A stretch of 64,000 nucleotides of DNA, taken from contig NZ_CP014309.1 of NCBI RefSeq assembly GCF_001557535.2, positions 620,001 to 684,000 on the forward strand. Reading direction: 5' to 3'. A program made the position numbers and the translations under genes. Origin of the DNA: Burkholderia sp. PAMC 26561 (lineage in GTDB: Bacteria > Pseudomonadota > Gammaproteobacteria > Burkholderiales > Burkholderiaceae). Position 1 is the first letter of the stretch, and every line of letters starts with the position of its first letter. The notes beneath the pieces are model-generated. The model was not told the origin of the DNA. It saw nothing but the letters and a program-made list of their open reading frames with translations, and made no database searches. Of this stretch, positions 25,269 to 34,044 are shown one piece after another.

Positions 25269-27539
25269 TTAGAAGAACTTATCTGGGGTCAACGGCAAAT
25301 TCCTGAGCCGCTTGCCAGTGGCGTTGAAAATCGCATTGCCGATCGCCGCGGGGACATTATTCGTTCCAAGTTCGCCCAGCCCCCTGGCGCCGAGCAGTCC
25401 CATCTGCTCATCGGGAATTCCTAATGTCTCTACCGTAATATCGGGCGTGTCTGCACAACACGGTATGTGGTAATCCGCTAGGTTTCGGATTACCGCTCTT
25501 CCTGTGTACGGATCGTAGTAAGACTCTTCCATCAGTGCCGCACCAAGTCCTGCGATCATTCCGCCCATGAGTTGCGATCTAGCTGTGAGCGGGTTGATGA
25601 CTCGGCCTACGTCAAACACCCCAGTGAGCCTAGGGACGCGAACCACCCCGGTCGAAAGGTCAACTCGAACTTCCGCGAAAATCGCTCCAAATGAGTGGAG
25701 CTCGAATTTCTTGTCGTCTCTGTCGGGCGTGAGGACTCCGGTTGCGGTCACAAGCTCACGTCCTGCTTGGCGCAGCACCTGAGAATAGCTTTCGCGTGCT
25801 CCGCCCGCGGTGTTGTCTGAAAGGCTGGCATTTGACGCAACGATTCGCTCGACGGGCAGGCCGAAGAGAGCCGAATTAGGATCGTGGCGGGCAACTTCCT
25901 TGATCGCAGATAAAAGGTTGGCGCCGGCCGTCAGGACTGCCGCGCCAACGCTTGCGGTAGTGCGTGATCCTGCGGTGATGGGCGAGTCAGGAAAGGTGGA
26001 GTCGCCGAGGTCGAACTCAACAGCATCAATCGGCATCGACATGGCGTCAGCAGCGATTTGCTTGAAAACGGTGTAAGCCCCGTTGCCGATTTCGTGGGTA
26101 GCGCTCCGTACTTTCGCTGTCCCATCCGCGAATAAGGTAATGCGGGCGGTGGCATCGTCTAGTACGGCAGGCAACGTGCTGCTTGCAACCCCAAAACCGA
26201 TCATTTCATTGCCAGAGCGTATTAGTCCAGGCTGCATCTTTCTCCGTTTCCAGCCGAAAATCTCCCCACCTTTCTCGAAGCACTCTCGCAAATGCTTGGA
26301 CGAGAACGGCAGATCAGTGAACGGGCCCTTAGTTGCCTCGTTTGCCAGACGAAGGTCAATGGGATCCATTTCGAGCTCGTGCGCTAATTCATCGAGCAGA
26401 CTTTCCAGTGCCCAGCCTCCCGCTATAACGCCAACGCCCCGCATGGGCATGGGGGTTGGCAGGTTTAAATGCCTAATTTCCTGTGCGATTGCCAGATTCT
26501 TTATCCCGTACATCATCATCGTCATGCCGGTTGACGGCTCGGGATATCCGCTCACCATGGAAGTATGTGAGACGGCCTCGTGACGCAATGAGGCGATTCG
26601 TCCGGTCCGCGATGCGCCTAGACGCATCACCTGACGCGTCGCCGGCCGGTGACCGTTTAGCTCGAACATTTGCTGTCGAGTGAAGGCGATTTTTAGGGGG
26701 CGCCCGAGTTTCCGAGCACATGCCGCTGCCAATAGGGTGTTCCCAAACATCCAGGCTTTCGAACCAAATGAGCCGCCAAGAAACTTCACGACAATTTTGA
26801 TATTCGATTCGGGCACGTCCAGGCAGTGGGCTATCACAGCGCTAAGACTTTTGAGAACTCGTGTCGTGTCGTAAAGCAACAGGTGTTCGTCGCCGTTCTT
26901 TGTTTCCCACTTCGCGATCGTCGATAGCATCTCTATAGCATTGTGGTGGTGTACTGGTGTTTCGTAAGTTCGCTCGATACGGATAGCCGCCGCGTCATAT
27001 GCCTTGGCAGGATCCCCGGTTTCAAGCTGGAGTGGCTCCATTCCGCAATACGACGCTGGCTTCGACCGTCGGCTCGCCGTCTCTAAGTTCAATTCGGCAT
27101 CTCTCCGCCGGTATTCGACATGGAGCATTTCTGCGGCGTGAATGGCCTGTTCAAACGTTCCAGCAACAACTACAGCTATCGCCTGACCAGCATAGCTTAC
27201 GGAATTGTCTTGCATCGGAACCATCATCTCAATGAGGCCTCCTTCGCCAGAATATTGAATTCCCTGGGTCTTCTCGGGTAATTCGCCAATCCGGGGCGCC
27301 GTCTCGGGTGTGATAACAGCGACGACACCAGGCAATGCCATGACAGACTCTGTATCGATGGAAGTCACGCTTCCGCTCGAAATGGCGCTGCCGACGACCA
27401 CGCCGTACAGTAGACCCTCCAGGGAGTGCTCTGCAGTGTAGAGTGCGCCTCCGGTGACCTTGGCGCGACCATCGACGCGCTGCGTCGCCTGTCCCACGGC
27501 TACCGGGACAAACTTAGTTTCTGCAGATTTATTGAACAT
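25269..27539 (-). CDS. Molybdenum hydroxylase, molybdopterin-binding large subunit (xanthine/aldehyde dehydrogenase family)
   Basis: 756 residues from the ATG at 27539; the longer frame adds about 50 residues with no homologous look. Domain a/b hammerhead near the N-terminus (RVDGRAKVTGGALYTAEHSL, GVVVGSAISSGSVTSIDTES). Mo-cofactor segments: FLGGSFGSKAWMFGNTLLAA, MPMRGVGVIAGGWALESLLD, HEIGNGAYTVFKQIAADAMS. Near the C-terminus is GARGLGELGTNNVPAAIGNA with the catalytic glutamate. The protein matches PaoC/YagR-type subunits. The start overlaps the end of the FAD-subunit gene by 11 bases. Substrate is unknown; aldehydes or N-heterocycles are usual. Confidence 0.85.
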   Translation of the reverse strand: MFNKSAETKFVPVAVGQATQRVDGRAKVTGGALYTAEHSLEGLLYGVVVGSAISSGSVTSIDTESVMALPGVVAVITPETAPRIGELPEKTQGIQYSGEGGLIEMMVPMQDNSVSYAGQAIAVVVAGTFEQAIHAAEMLHVEYRRRDAELNLETASRRSKPASYCGMEPLQLETGDPAKAYDAAAIRIERTYETPVHHHNAIEMLSTIAKWETKNGDEHLLLYDTTRVLKSLSAVIAHCLDVPESNIKIVVKFLGGSFGSKAWMFGNTLLAAACARKLGRPLKIAFTRQQMFELNGHRPATRQVMRLGASRTGRIASLRHEAVSHTSMVSGYPEPSTGMTMMMYGIKNLAIAQEIRHLNLPTPMPMRGVGVIAGGWALESLLDELAHELEMDPIDLRLANEATKGPFTDLPFSSKHLRECFEKGGEIFGWKRRKMQPGLIRSGNEMIGFGVASSTLPAVLDDATARITLFADGTAKVRSATHEIGNGAYTVFKQIAADAMSMPIDAVEFDLGDSTFPDSPITAGSRTTASVGAAVLTAGANLLSAIKEVARHDPNSALFGLPVERIVASNASLSDNTAGGARESYSQVLRQAGRELVTATGVLTPDRDDKKFELHSFGAIFAEVRVDLSTGVVRVPRLTGVFDVGRVINPLTARSQLMGGMIAGLGAALMEESYYDPYTGRAVIRNLADYHIPCCADTPDITVETLGIPDEQMGLLGARGLGELGTNNVPAAIGNAIFNATGKRLRNLPLTPDKFF

Positions 27540-28599
27540 GATTTGCCGCGACGCCTCCGATGTTAGCTGCGAAAACAGAGCCCGCCGGACCGGATAAAGG
27601 TTCCAAGCCGGCAGCTTCCAGCAATCCGCGCGCGATAAGTTCGATAGCCATGGGGCCCTTGAAGTTATTCTGTGAGAAATACTTGGCACCGGTTAATGCC
27701 AATTGGGCGGCGCTTCGAAAAAGCTCGTCCGAAGGAATGTGTCCGGACAGCATCTCCTCCGCCTCCCGCGCGCGCCACGGTTTATGGGCCAATCCACCCA
27801 AAGCAATCTTTACGTGGTCGATCCGTCCATCATGCAGATCAATTGCCACCGCACAGGAGACCAGCGCGAAAGCATACGAAGCTCGGTCGCGAACCTTGAG
27901 GTAGTGCGAAATCCCACCAAACATTGGAAGCTCAATCGCAATGATGAGCGATCCATGCGGCAGGTTAGAGTCGAGACCGGGCTCGTTAGCTGGAAGACGC
28001 AGTAAATCATTAATCAGGAAGCGTTCTTCCCCAACGCGTGAGCGAGTGACCACCACTGCGTCCAGGGCAGCGAGCATGACTGCCATATCCGATGGGTAGG
28101 TTGCGATGCAGCTGTGACTTCCGGTCGGACCGTCGTCGGTGTGACCGAGTATCGCGTGTAGCCGGTTGAAACCAATAATAGCCGAACAGCCGGAGCCGGG
28201 GGACCGCTTGTTGCACGGCTGGTGAACATCACGCAGATAAGGGCATCGGGTTCGCTGCAGGATATTTCCGGCTACAGACGCCATGGACCGAATTTGGCGG
28301 GACGCACCAGCGGAGATTGCTTCTGAAAGCCCTGGGAAACGTGAACGGACCAGGGGATGATTGGCGACAACTGCGTTCTTGGCGTTTGCACCAATCTGCA
28401 AAGTGCCACCTGGTAGCTCTGCAATCTCGTACATCGGTAAGCGGGAAATATCGACTAGCCGGCTTGGTCGAAATACTTGCTCCTTCATCAAGTCCACCAT
28501 TGTGGTTCCACCGGCGATGAAGGAGGCGGTATGGTCCGAGGCAACCTGTTCGATCGCGGTGGCCTCATCAGTTGCACAGACGTACTCGAACGGCTGCAT
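27529..28599 (-). CDS. Molybdenum hydroxylase, FAD-binding subunit with 4Fe-4S insertion (PaoB/YagS-like)
   Basis: 356 residues. FAD motifs: SFIAGGTTMVDLMKEQVFRP and GASRQIRSMASVAGNILQRT. Immediately after comes a cysteine-rich insertion, CPYLRDVHQPCNKRSPGSGC, typical of PaoB/YagS and 4-hydroxybenzoyl-CoA-reductase-like subunits, where it can carry an additional [4Fe-4S] cluster. The C-terminal CO-dehydrogenase flavoprotein domain is present (SYAFALVSCAVAIDLHDGRI, ALGGLAHKPWRAREAEEML). Middle gene of the three-subunit operon. Confidence 0.87.
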   Translation of the reverse strand: MQPFEYVCATDEATAIEQVASDHTASFIAGGTTMVDLMKEQVFRPSRLVDISRLPMYEIAELPGGTLQIGANAKNAVVANHPLVRSRFPGLSEAISAGASRQIRSMASVAGNILQRTRCPYLRDVHQPCNKRSPGSGCSAIIGFNRLHAILGHTDDGPTGSHSCIATYPSDMAVMLAALDAVVVTRSRVGEERFLINDLLRLPANEPGLDSNLPHGSLIIAIELPMFGGISHYLKVRDRASYAFALVSCAVAIDLHDGRIDHVKIALGGLAHKPWRAREAEEMLSGHIPSDELFRSAAQLALTGAKYFSQNNFKGPMAIELIARGLLEAAGLEPLSGPAGSVFAANIGGVAANHVQ

Positions 28600-28602
28600 G
28601 GA

Positions 28603-29085
28603 CTAAATTCCTTTCGAGAGGTATGCCGCCTTAATGGCCGCCACGATATTGGGGTATGCGGCGCAGCGGCACAAATTGCCACTCATCCCGTCGCGGATCT
28701 CAGGATCGGTTAGCACCGGCTGATTTATAAGGGTCGCCGCGCTCATGATCTGCCCGGACGTGCAGTAGCCACATTGAAACGCATCGTGCTCGATAAATGC
28801 TTGTTGCAACGAATGGAGAACGTCGCTCGTGGCAAGGCTCTCTATTGTCCGGATATCGGTGTCTTGACACATGACGGCCAGTGTCAGACAAGACAGCTGC
28901 GCTTCCCCATTGATGTGAACCGTGCAGGCTCCGCACTGCCCGTGATCACATCCCTTTTTTGTACCGGTCAGATCCAGCCTTTCACGCAGAAGGTCGAGCA
29001 ATGTCGTCCGCGAATCGACCTGTAGCTCGAGCGGCTTCTCGTTAATGCGCAGTTTCAATAAGACTTCCAAGTCAGGGTGAGTCAT
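28603..29085 (-). CDS. Molybdenum hydroxylase, 2Fe-2S subunit (PaoA-like, no Tat signal)
   Basis: 160 residues from ATG 29085 (MTHPDLEVLLKLRINEKPLE); the longer frame upstream reads as non-coding. Both cluster sites are intact: GCDHGQCGACTVHING (plant-ferredoxin-type) and CGYCTSGQIMSA with NLCRCAAYPNI. PaoA of E. coli is exported by Tat; this protein starts directly at the ferredoxin fold, so the enzyme is probably cytoplasmic. The stop is 3 bases before the FAD-subunit start. Confidence 0.87.
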   Translation of the reverse strand: MTHPDLEVLLKLRINEKPLELQVDSRTTLLDLLRERLDLTGTKKGCDHGQCGACTVHINGEAQLSCLTLAVMCQDTDIRTIESLATSDVLHSLQQAFIEHDAFQCGYCTSGQIMSAATLINQPVLTDPEIRDGMSGNLCRCAAYPNIVAAIKAAYLSKGI

Positions 29086-29256
29086 GCGATACCGTCCCTT
29101 TCGTTTGCGAAATTTGCCGATGAAATAAAATCGTTGAAAGTAAAGAGCTACTTTTAGGAGGTTAGTCGCCCGAAATAAGCAGACTCTCTTTAGACTAGCC
29201 AACTCGTGGCGTTTAACCGCTTAACCTTTTATGCGCCGAAAGGGTGCAGTCAGCAA

Positions 29257-29403
29257 TCAAGTAGGAGAGGCGAACAGTGTGGCCGAATTTTGGCGCCGTG
29301 CCGCCAGTTCGAGTCCGTCAATCTCTCGAAAGGCCGGCAGGTGGGAGACTGCAGCCCAACCCGTCTTCATATCTACCCTGGTCACGCCGACCCGCAATAA
29401 TTT
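29257..29403 (-). pseudogene. Gfo/Idh/MocA oxidoreductase, N-terminal fragment
   Basis: About 48 codons reading LLRVGVTRVDMKTGWAAVSH, LPAFREIDGLELAARRQNS and a stop. This closely parallels the start of the oxidoreductase at 34045-35133 (TGIVGASAERGWARISHVPA, IQQLDGLELRSVVTRKQSS). The Rossmann glycine pattern is already degraded and everything after the first strand-helix unit is gone. It lies between the molybdenum-hydroxylase operon and its LysR gene. Confidence 0.5.
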
Positions 29404-29519
29404 CTTCGTCTTCTCTCCAATTGTTGCGAAGCTGATCATGAAACTGAGACAGCGTGGCAGGGGCGAAAGATTCGAAACGATTGGTTGGGACCATTGCACC
29501 TTTTCCGATGGAACCTAAT

Positions 29520-30422
29520 TCAGCCGAGTTCAGCGAAAGCTTGTACTAACCAGTCTATGAAGACGCGTACCTTCGGGTTCTGATGCTTTTGCGAAGCAAA
29601 AACTACTTGAAGCGGTCGACTCAGGCCTTCGTAGTCTTTGAAAAGTTCGACAAGGGATCCATTCCGTACGTATTGCTGCACCTTTGACTCACCGATTTGG
29701 ATGATGCCGAATCCTAGGAGTGCTGCAGCAATAAGGGATCGGCTGTCGTTCACGACTAGGCGGCCCTTCGGCTGAACTTGCACAACGTGTTCACCGGACT
29801 TGAACAACCACAGGTTAGGTGCCGGATGCGACGGAAAAGTGAAGTCCAAACACTGATGACCTTCGAGCTCTTCAGGCATTGCTGGTATCCCCTGATCCGC
29901 AAGATATTCCGGGGAAGCACAGGTGATCATACGGTAGGGACAGAGCACCCTCGAAATGAGTGCCGAATTGGGTAAGTTACCGATTCTCAAGGCGACGTCG
30001 AATCCCTCGGCAACGACGTCCACGATTCGGTCCGACAGGTTGAGTTCGATGGAAACACCTGGATAGGCTTTGAGGAAGCTAATTAGGTGCGGAATGAGAA
30101 GACTTGACCCAATACCGATCGGGGCTGCGATTCGTAGCGCCCCCTGCGGCACACCAATCTGGTCAGTCACTCGGGCCTCAGCATCCTCAACCGCGGCCAA
30201 TGCCAGCTTGCAACCCTCGAGATAAAGTCTTCCCGCTTCAGTCAAGCTCTGACTGTGGGTGGATCGGTTGATCAAGCGAGCGCCCACCCGCTTTTCCAGG
30301 GTCGCCACATGTTTCCCTGCCATCTGTGCCGACATACCTAGCTGCGAGGCCGCGGCGGTGAAAGAGCCGCACTCGGCGGTCTTTACGAAGACTTGCATTC
30401 CAGCGAGCTTGTCGGCCATCAA
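29520..30422 (-). CDS. LysR-family transcriptional regulator
   Basis: 300 residues. HTH: MQVFVKTAECGSFTAAASQL, GMSAQMAGKHVATLEKRVGA, RLINRSTHSQSLTEAGRLYL. Effector domain: PQGALRIAAPIGIGSSLLIP, FDVALRIGNLPNSALISRVL, and the C-terminal VFIDWLVQAF. It resembles the DmlR/AaeR-type subgroup. It is transcribed in the same direction as the molybdenum-hydroxylase genes, separated by a 434-base gap with an oxidoreductase relic, so a regulatory link is possible but not shown. Confidence 0.83.
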   Translation of the reverse strand: MMADKLAGMQVFVKTAECGSFTAAASQLGMSAQMAGKHVATLEKRVGARLINRSTHSQSLTEAGRLYLEGCKLALAAVEDAEARVTDQIGVPQGALRIAAPIGIGSSLLIPHLISFLKAYPGVSIELNLSDRIVDVVAEGFDVALRIGNLPNSALISRVLCPYRMITCASPEYLADQGIPAMPEELEGHQCLDFTFPSHPAPNLWLFKSGEHVVQVQPKGRLVVNDSRSLIAAALLGFGIIQIGESKVQQYVRNGSLVELFKDYEGLSRPLQVVFASQKHQNPKVRVFIDWLVQAFAELG

Positions 30423-30534
30423 TACTCCTCGTCTCGAGGCGGCACTCTATCGCAACCGATAGGAGAATGCCGACGTGATCAAAAAAACTTCGACCATGCA
30501 CGAGAATGATCAGTAGATGAACGTACAACGAATG

Positions 30535-30828
30535 AATATAGCCATCAGCAGCCGGGCGGTGAGCGCCCGGTCCAGGCCGCGGGCGGTGAGATAGTCGATG
30601 TCCTCGGGCGACGCGTCGGGGACCTTCAGTCTGGCCCGACGCAGCCGGGCCGCCGTTTGTCGCGAGTCACGTTCACTGGATTCACGCTCGACCAGCAGCC
30701 CCAAACGTTCTTCAAAGCCCAGCCGGTCAATGCCGTCTTGGGACTGTTGCTCGGCAAGCGCCGTCGCCATGCCGGGCAGGCGCAGCGCGTGCAGTTTGTC
30801 GACAGTGGGATAATGCAGTATATGGACT
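30535..30828 (-). pseudogene. istB: IS21-family IstB (ATPase helper) fragment
   Basis: About 95 residues from the N-terminus: a LHALRLPG-like start near 30785, then MATALAEQQSQDGIDRLGFE, ERLGLLVERESSERDSRQTA, ARLRRARLKVPDASPEDIDY and TARGLDRALTARLL. The Walker A and B motifs that should follow are missing, since the frame ends at about 30535 in unrelated sequence. It follows the IstA relic directly, as in IS21 elements. Confidence 0.75.
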
Positions 30829-30839
30829 CCCTTTCAGCT

Positions 30840-31508
30840 TCGGTGATAGTACGAAGGCCCGCGCATATTGGCATGCACAAGCGGCAGGTCGGCCTGCCCG
30901 GTAGCGGGTTCGGGCTTCCGGTCCAGGCCGTTCTTCAGCGTCGAGTCAGTGAAGTTGTAGTTCGGCGCTTTCAGATCGATGGCGCGGCGGCAGGCAGCTT
31001 CGAGCCGGTCGCGCCCGTAGCCCTACAGGTGCAATACGACTGCTGGGGATGCTTGCGGGCACCCAGCAAGCGCTGGATGACGGCCGCCGTATGGGGGCCC
31101 GATGTCGGCGGCCCAGTTGCGCAGCCGCTCCGGATCCCAGCCCTTGGCGACAGCCAGGTGCTCCGGCGGCATGTGCGCGTCGATCGTGGTGTGGGAACGG
31201 CGGCGAGCGCTTTCGCCGTGAGCGGCAATGCGTTGACCGCGATGGAAGATCTCGACGGTGTTGTTCGTGTGACGCACGTCAACCTGTTCGCGCGCGTAGC
31301 GATACGGCACCGAGTAATAGTGGTGATTTAGCTCGACGTGATAGTCCGGGCCGACACGCGCGACCTTCCACTCCGCGTACTGATAGGGCTGCTCGGGCAA
31401 CGGCCTAAGTGCCGGGCGATCGATTTCGTCGAAGACGCTAAGGCGTGAGCCAGGCAGCTTCTTGAAGGGCCGGTTGTTCAGATCGCTCAGCAACGCGGCG
31501 ATCGCCCG
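30840..31508 (-). pseudogene. istA: IS21-family IstA transposase, C-terminal fragment with frameshifts
   Basis: Reading leftward from 31508: AIAALLSDLNNRPFKKLPGS, RLSVFDEIDRPALRPLPEQP, YQYAEWKVARVGPDYHVELN and HHYYSVPYRYAREQVDVRHT form the IstA C-terminal beta-barrel region. Near 31100 the frame shifts (PHTAAVIQRLLGARKHPQQS in another frame). It continues in a third frame with LEAACRRAIDLKAPNYNFTD and ANMRGPSYYH at about 30845. The catalytic DDE domain is missing. Confidence 0.72.
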
Positions 31509-31728
31509 CTTAGTTGGCGTCAACGAGGTGCATGCGATCGTCGTCATTCTCGCCATGAGTGTGGGCCTGTTTAAGCTATTTCTACATCTGAAAACTAATA
31601 GCACGGACGCGAGCAAAGCGTTACGCGCTTTGACCATGAGGTCACAAATATCAATGGCCTGATCTGTCAGATTAGGTACTCCCGAGACTGCGGAGGGAGG
31701 GGGCGTCGATTAGACGAGAACCCATTGG

Positions 31729-32097
31729 TTACTTTTGGCCCATTGATTTCTCTCGCGATTTATAGAAGGTAGCCATATTTTCTGGAGGGCAAGTGACTGC
31801 AAGGTAAGCAAAGACTTCAGCTCCGGTGTTCTCGATCCCGTGGATCTCACCAGCAGGCGTACGGATGATGTCGCCTTGCCTGACAATCTCCGGTCTTGCG
31901 TCCGTCAGAAGTAGCAGTGCCTCACCCCGCTCCACAATCCAAATTTGCTCAGACGACGTGTGGACGTGCCGCTCTGAAACGGCTCCTGGTTCCATTGTGA
32001 CCCTGGTTATGGTGGCCATCGCATCCGGGGCGTTCTCGGGCCAAACAATTTGAACGGAATTTTTCCCGGGATTTTTTAGCACCACGCAATCGGACAT
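31729..32097 (-). CDS. Small cupin-domain protein
   Basis: 122 residues from ATG 32097 (MSDCVVLKNPGKNSVQIVWP); the longer frame upstream is poorly biased. Single cupin barrel: PGAVSERHVHTSSEQIWIVE (metal-binding His-x-His and Glu), GEALLLLTDARPEIVRQGDI and IRTPAGEIHGIENTG (second His). Such proteins bind a metal and may be isomerases, dioxygenase-like or sensors. It stands alone between IS21 debris and an IS701 element, so the function is open. Confidence 0.65.
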   Translation of the reverse strand: MSDCVVLKNPGKNSVQIVWPENAPDAMATITRVTMEPGAVSERHVHTSSEQIWIVERGEALLLLTDARPEIVRQGDIIRTPAGEIHGIENTGAEVFAYLAVTCPPENMATFYKSREKSMGQK

Positions 32098-32367
32098 GCG
32101 CAATCTATGTATTGTCAAAATAGACTCCAATATTGCATGAGGTATTACAGCGTAGCGATAGCATCGCATGATCGATGCAAGATTTCTTGAACATATATTC
32201 CGATGAATATTCAAGTCCCAACCATGCGTGTGAGCTACGATTTTTTCGCTCGGACATTAAACTGCTGCGGTTTGCGATCGTAAGTCTGCCGCACGAAAGG
32301 TGACAATCTCCATTAACCGCCTTTCGAGGGGCAGTACGGTGCCAATTGGATCAAATAGAGATTCAAG

Positions 32368-33836
32368 CTAGTACTACTGTGTCATAAGATTCATGGCATT
32401 ATAGGAGCTTCTTCATCCTTTACAAGAGGAAGCGATGGACTGGGAGACATCGTTCGATGAGTACCTGGAGCACCTATGCGACACAATTGGACATAGTGAT
32501 CGCCATGCCGGCCTGGTGGGCTATTGCCAAGGGTTGATGCTGCCGATTGCGCGTAAAAGTGTCGAGCCGCTGGCAGCCCATCTCGAGCCGCATCGCGTGA
32601 GTGCGCGTCATCAGTCCCTACACCATTTCGTTTCAAAATCCGAATGGTCTGACGCCGCATTGATGGAACAGGTTCGGCGCTGGGTATTGCCGCACATGGA
32701 CCCGTCAAACGGGCTGTACTGGATCATCGACGACACTGGCTTTCCAAAGAAGGGAAAGCATTCGGTGGGCGTGGCCCGGCAATACTGCGGGCAGTTGGGT
32801 AAGCCGGATAATTGCCAGGTTGCTGTGAGCTTGTCTGTAGCCACCGAGGAGGCGAGCCTACCAGTCACTTATCAACTTTACTTGCCGCGGGAATGGGCGG
32901 ACGACCCGGCAAGACGGCAGCAGGCCGGTGTGCCCGATGAGATTGAGTTTGCGACCAAGCCGCAGATCGCCATCGCGCAACTGCGTGAGGCAAGGCAAAG
33001 TGGTGCGCCGAACGCAGTGGTGCTGGCTGACGCGGGTTATGGAAACGACGCAGCGTTTCGTGCCAGCGTTGGCGAACTCGGCTTGCAATACGCCGTGGGC
33101 ATCCAGTCGAGCACACGCGTGTGGCCACCGGGACTTGCCCCGCTGCCGGCTGTACCCTCAACCGGCAAAGTTGGCCGACCTCGAAGCCTGCAACGCCGGG
33201 TACCGGGACATAATCCAGTCGCGGTCAAGGACCTGGCACTAGCGCTCGATCCATCTTGCTATCACACGGTTTCGTGGCGTGAAGGCACTCGTGCCGCACT
33301 AAGTTCCCGTTTTGCGGCGTTGCGCGTGCGGACCTCTCACCGTGATAATTGGCAGGCTACACCACGCGATGAAGAATGGCTGCTTATCGAATGGCCCATT
33401 GGCGAAATCGAACCGACCAAATACTGGCTTTCAACTTTGCCGGAAGAGACGGTTGTGCAACATCTCGTTCACGTTGCCAAAATGCGTTGGCGCATTGAGC
33501 GTGACTATCAGGATCTCAAGCAGGAGTTTGGCCTCGGACACTTCGAGGGGCGTGGGTGGCGGGGTTTTCATCATCACGCATCCCTATGCATTGCCGCCTA
33601 CGGGTTTCTCGTCGCACAGCGCCTGAGTCAAGGCAGTAAAAAAAACTCCGAAGTCCGCAGCATACCTGCCTTACCCGCGGACTACACCCCACGCGGCTCC
33701 CCAGCGCATGCAGCGACACGTATCTGATTCGATCGCAACGCTGCGCTGGCGAATTGCTGCCCACATCTCCAAGCAACTACAGAGATGTCCGTATTGCTGT
33801 ATTGCGCCACCTTGTTTTATGACACAGTAGTACTAG
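32368..33836 (+). mobile_element. IS701-family insertion sequence, essentially complete
   Basis: Perfect terminal inverted repeats of at least 20 bases: CTAGTACTACTGTGTCATAA at 32368-32387 and its complement at 33817-33836. The outermost CTAG on both sides may be the 4-base target duplication (YTAR-type sites are usual for this family), giving an element of about 1461 bases. One transposase gene fills it. A remnant of a close relative lies at 3287-4245. Confidence 0.85.
32435..33727 (+). CDS. IS701-family transposase, apparently frameshifted near its C-terminus
   Basis: 430 residues. DDE regions: GLYWIIDDTGFPKKGKHSVG (first Asp), AVVLADAGYGNDAAFRASVG (second Asp), MRWRIERDYQDLKQEFGLGH (Glu). 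The frame stops at 33727 after PRGSPAHAATRI. In the +1 frame the sequence from 33708 continues MQRHVSDSIATLRWRIAAHI and RCPYCCIAPPCF up to a TAG in the right inverted repeat. That is the same C-terminus preserved in the remnant at 4127-4245. This copy therefore seems to have a late frameshift at about 33700, removing about 40 residues; the catalytic domain is intact. Confidence 0.85.
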   Translation: MDWETSFDEYLEHLCDTIGHSDRHAGLVGYCQGLMLPIARKSVEPLAAHLEPHRVSARHQSLHHFVSKSEWSDAALMEQVRRWVLPHMDPSNGLYWIIDDTGFPKKGKHSVGVARQYCGQLGKPDNCQVAVSLSVATEEASLPVTYQLYLPREWADDPARRQQAGVPDEIEFATKPQIAIAQLREARQSGAPNAVVLADAGYGNDAAFRASVGELGLQYAVGIQSSTRVWPPGLAPLPAVPSTGKVGRPRSLQRRVPGHNPVAVKDLALALDPSCYHTVSWREGTRAALSSRFAALRVRTSHRDNWQATPRDEEWLLIEWPIGEIEPTKYWLSTLPEETVVQHLVHVAKMRWRIERDYQDLKQEFGLGHFEGRGWRGFHHHASLCIAAYGFLVAQRLSQGSKKNSEVRSIPALPADYTPRGSPAHAATRI

Positions 33837-34044
33837 GACGCTATTGGTCGATTCGGGAACGGGAGCGCGGGCTTGCGACCGCGCTCGCGCGGATGTCGCA
33901 CACGTCTCGGCGGGCGGTACAGCGTCGCTGCACGGTCTGGTCTCGTCAATAGATTATGTGGAGATTCATAGGCGCGGCGCATCCTCTTGGAGACGTGCCG
34001 CCCCGCCGCGGTACACGTGCGGGTGCGTGTCAGTCGTGTCGCCT

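Noticed and set aside
29085..29202. 39-residue N-terminal extension of the 2Fe-2S subunit as a Tat signal
   Set aside because: It lacks a twin-arginine plus hydrophobic core and cleavage site, and its composition differs from the gene.
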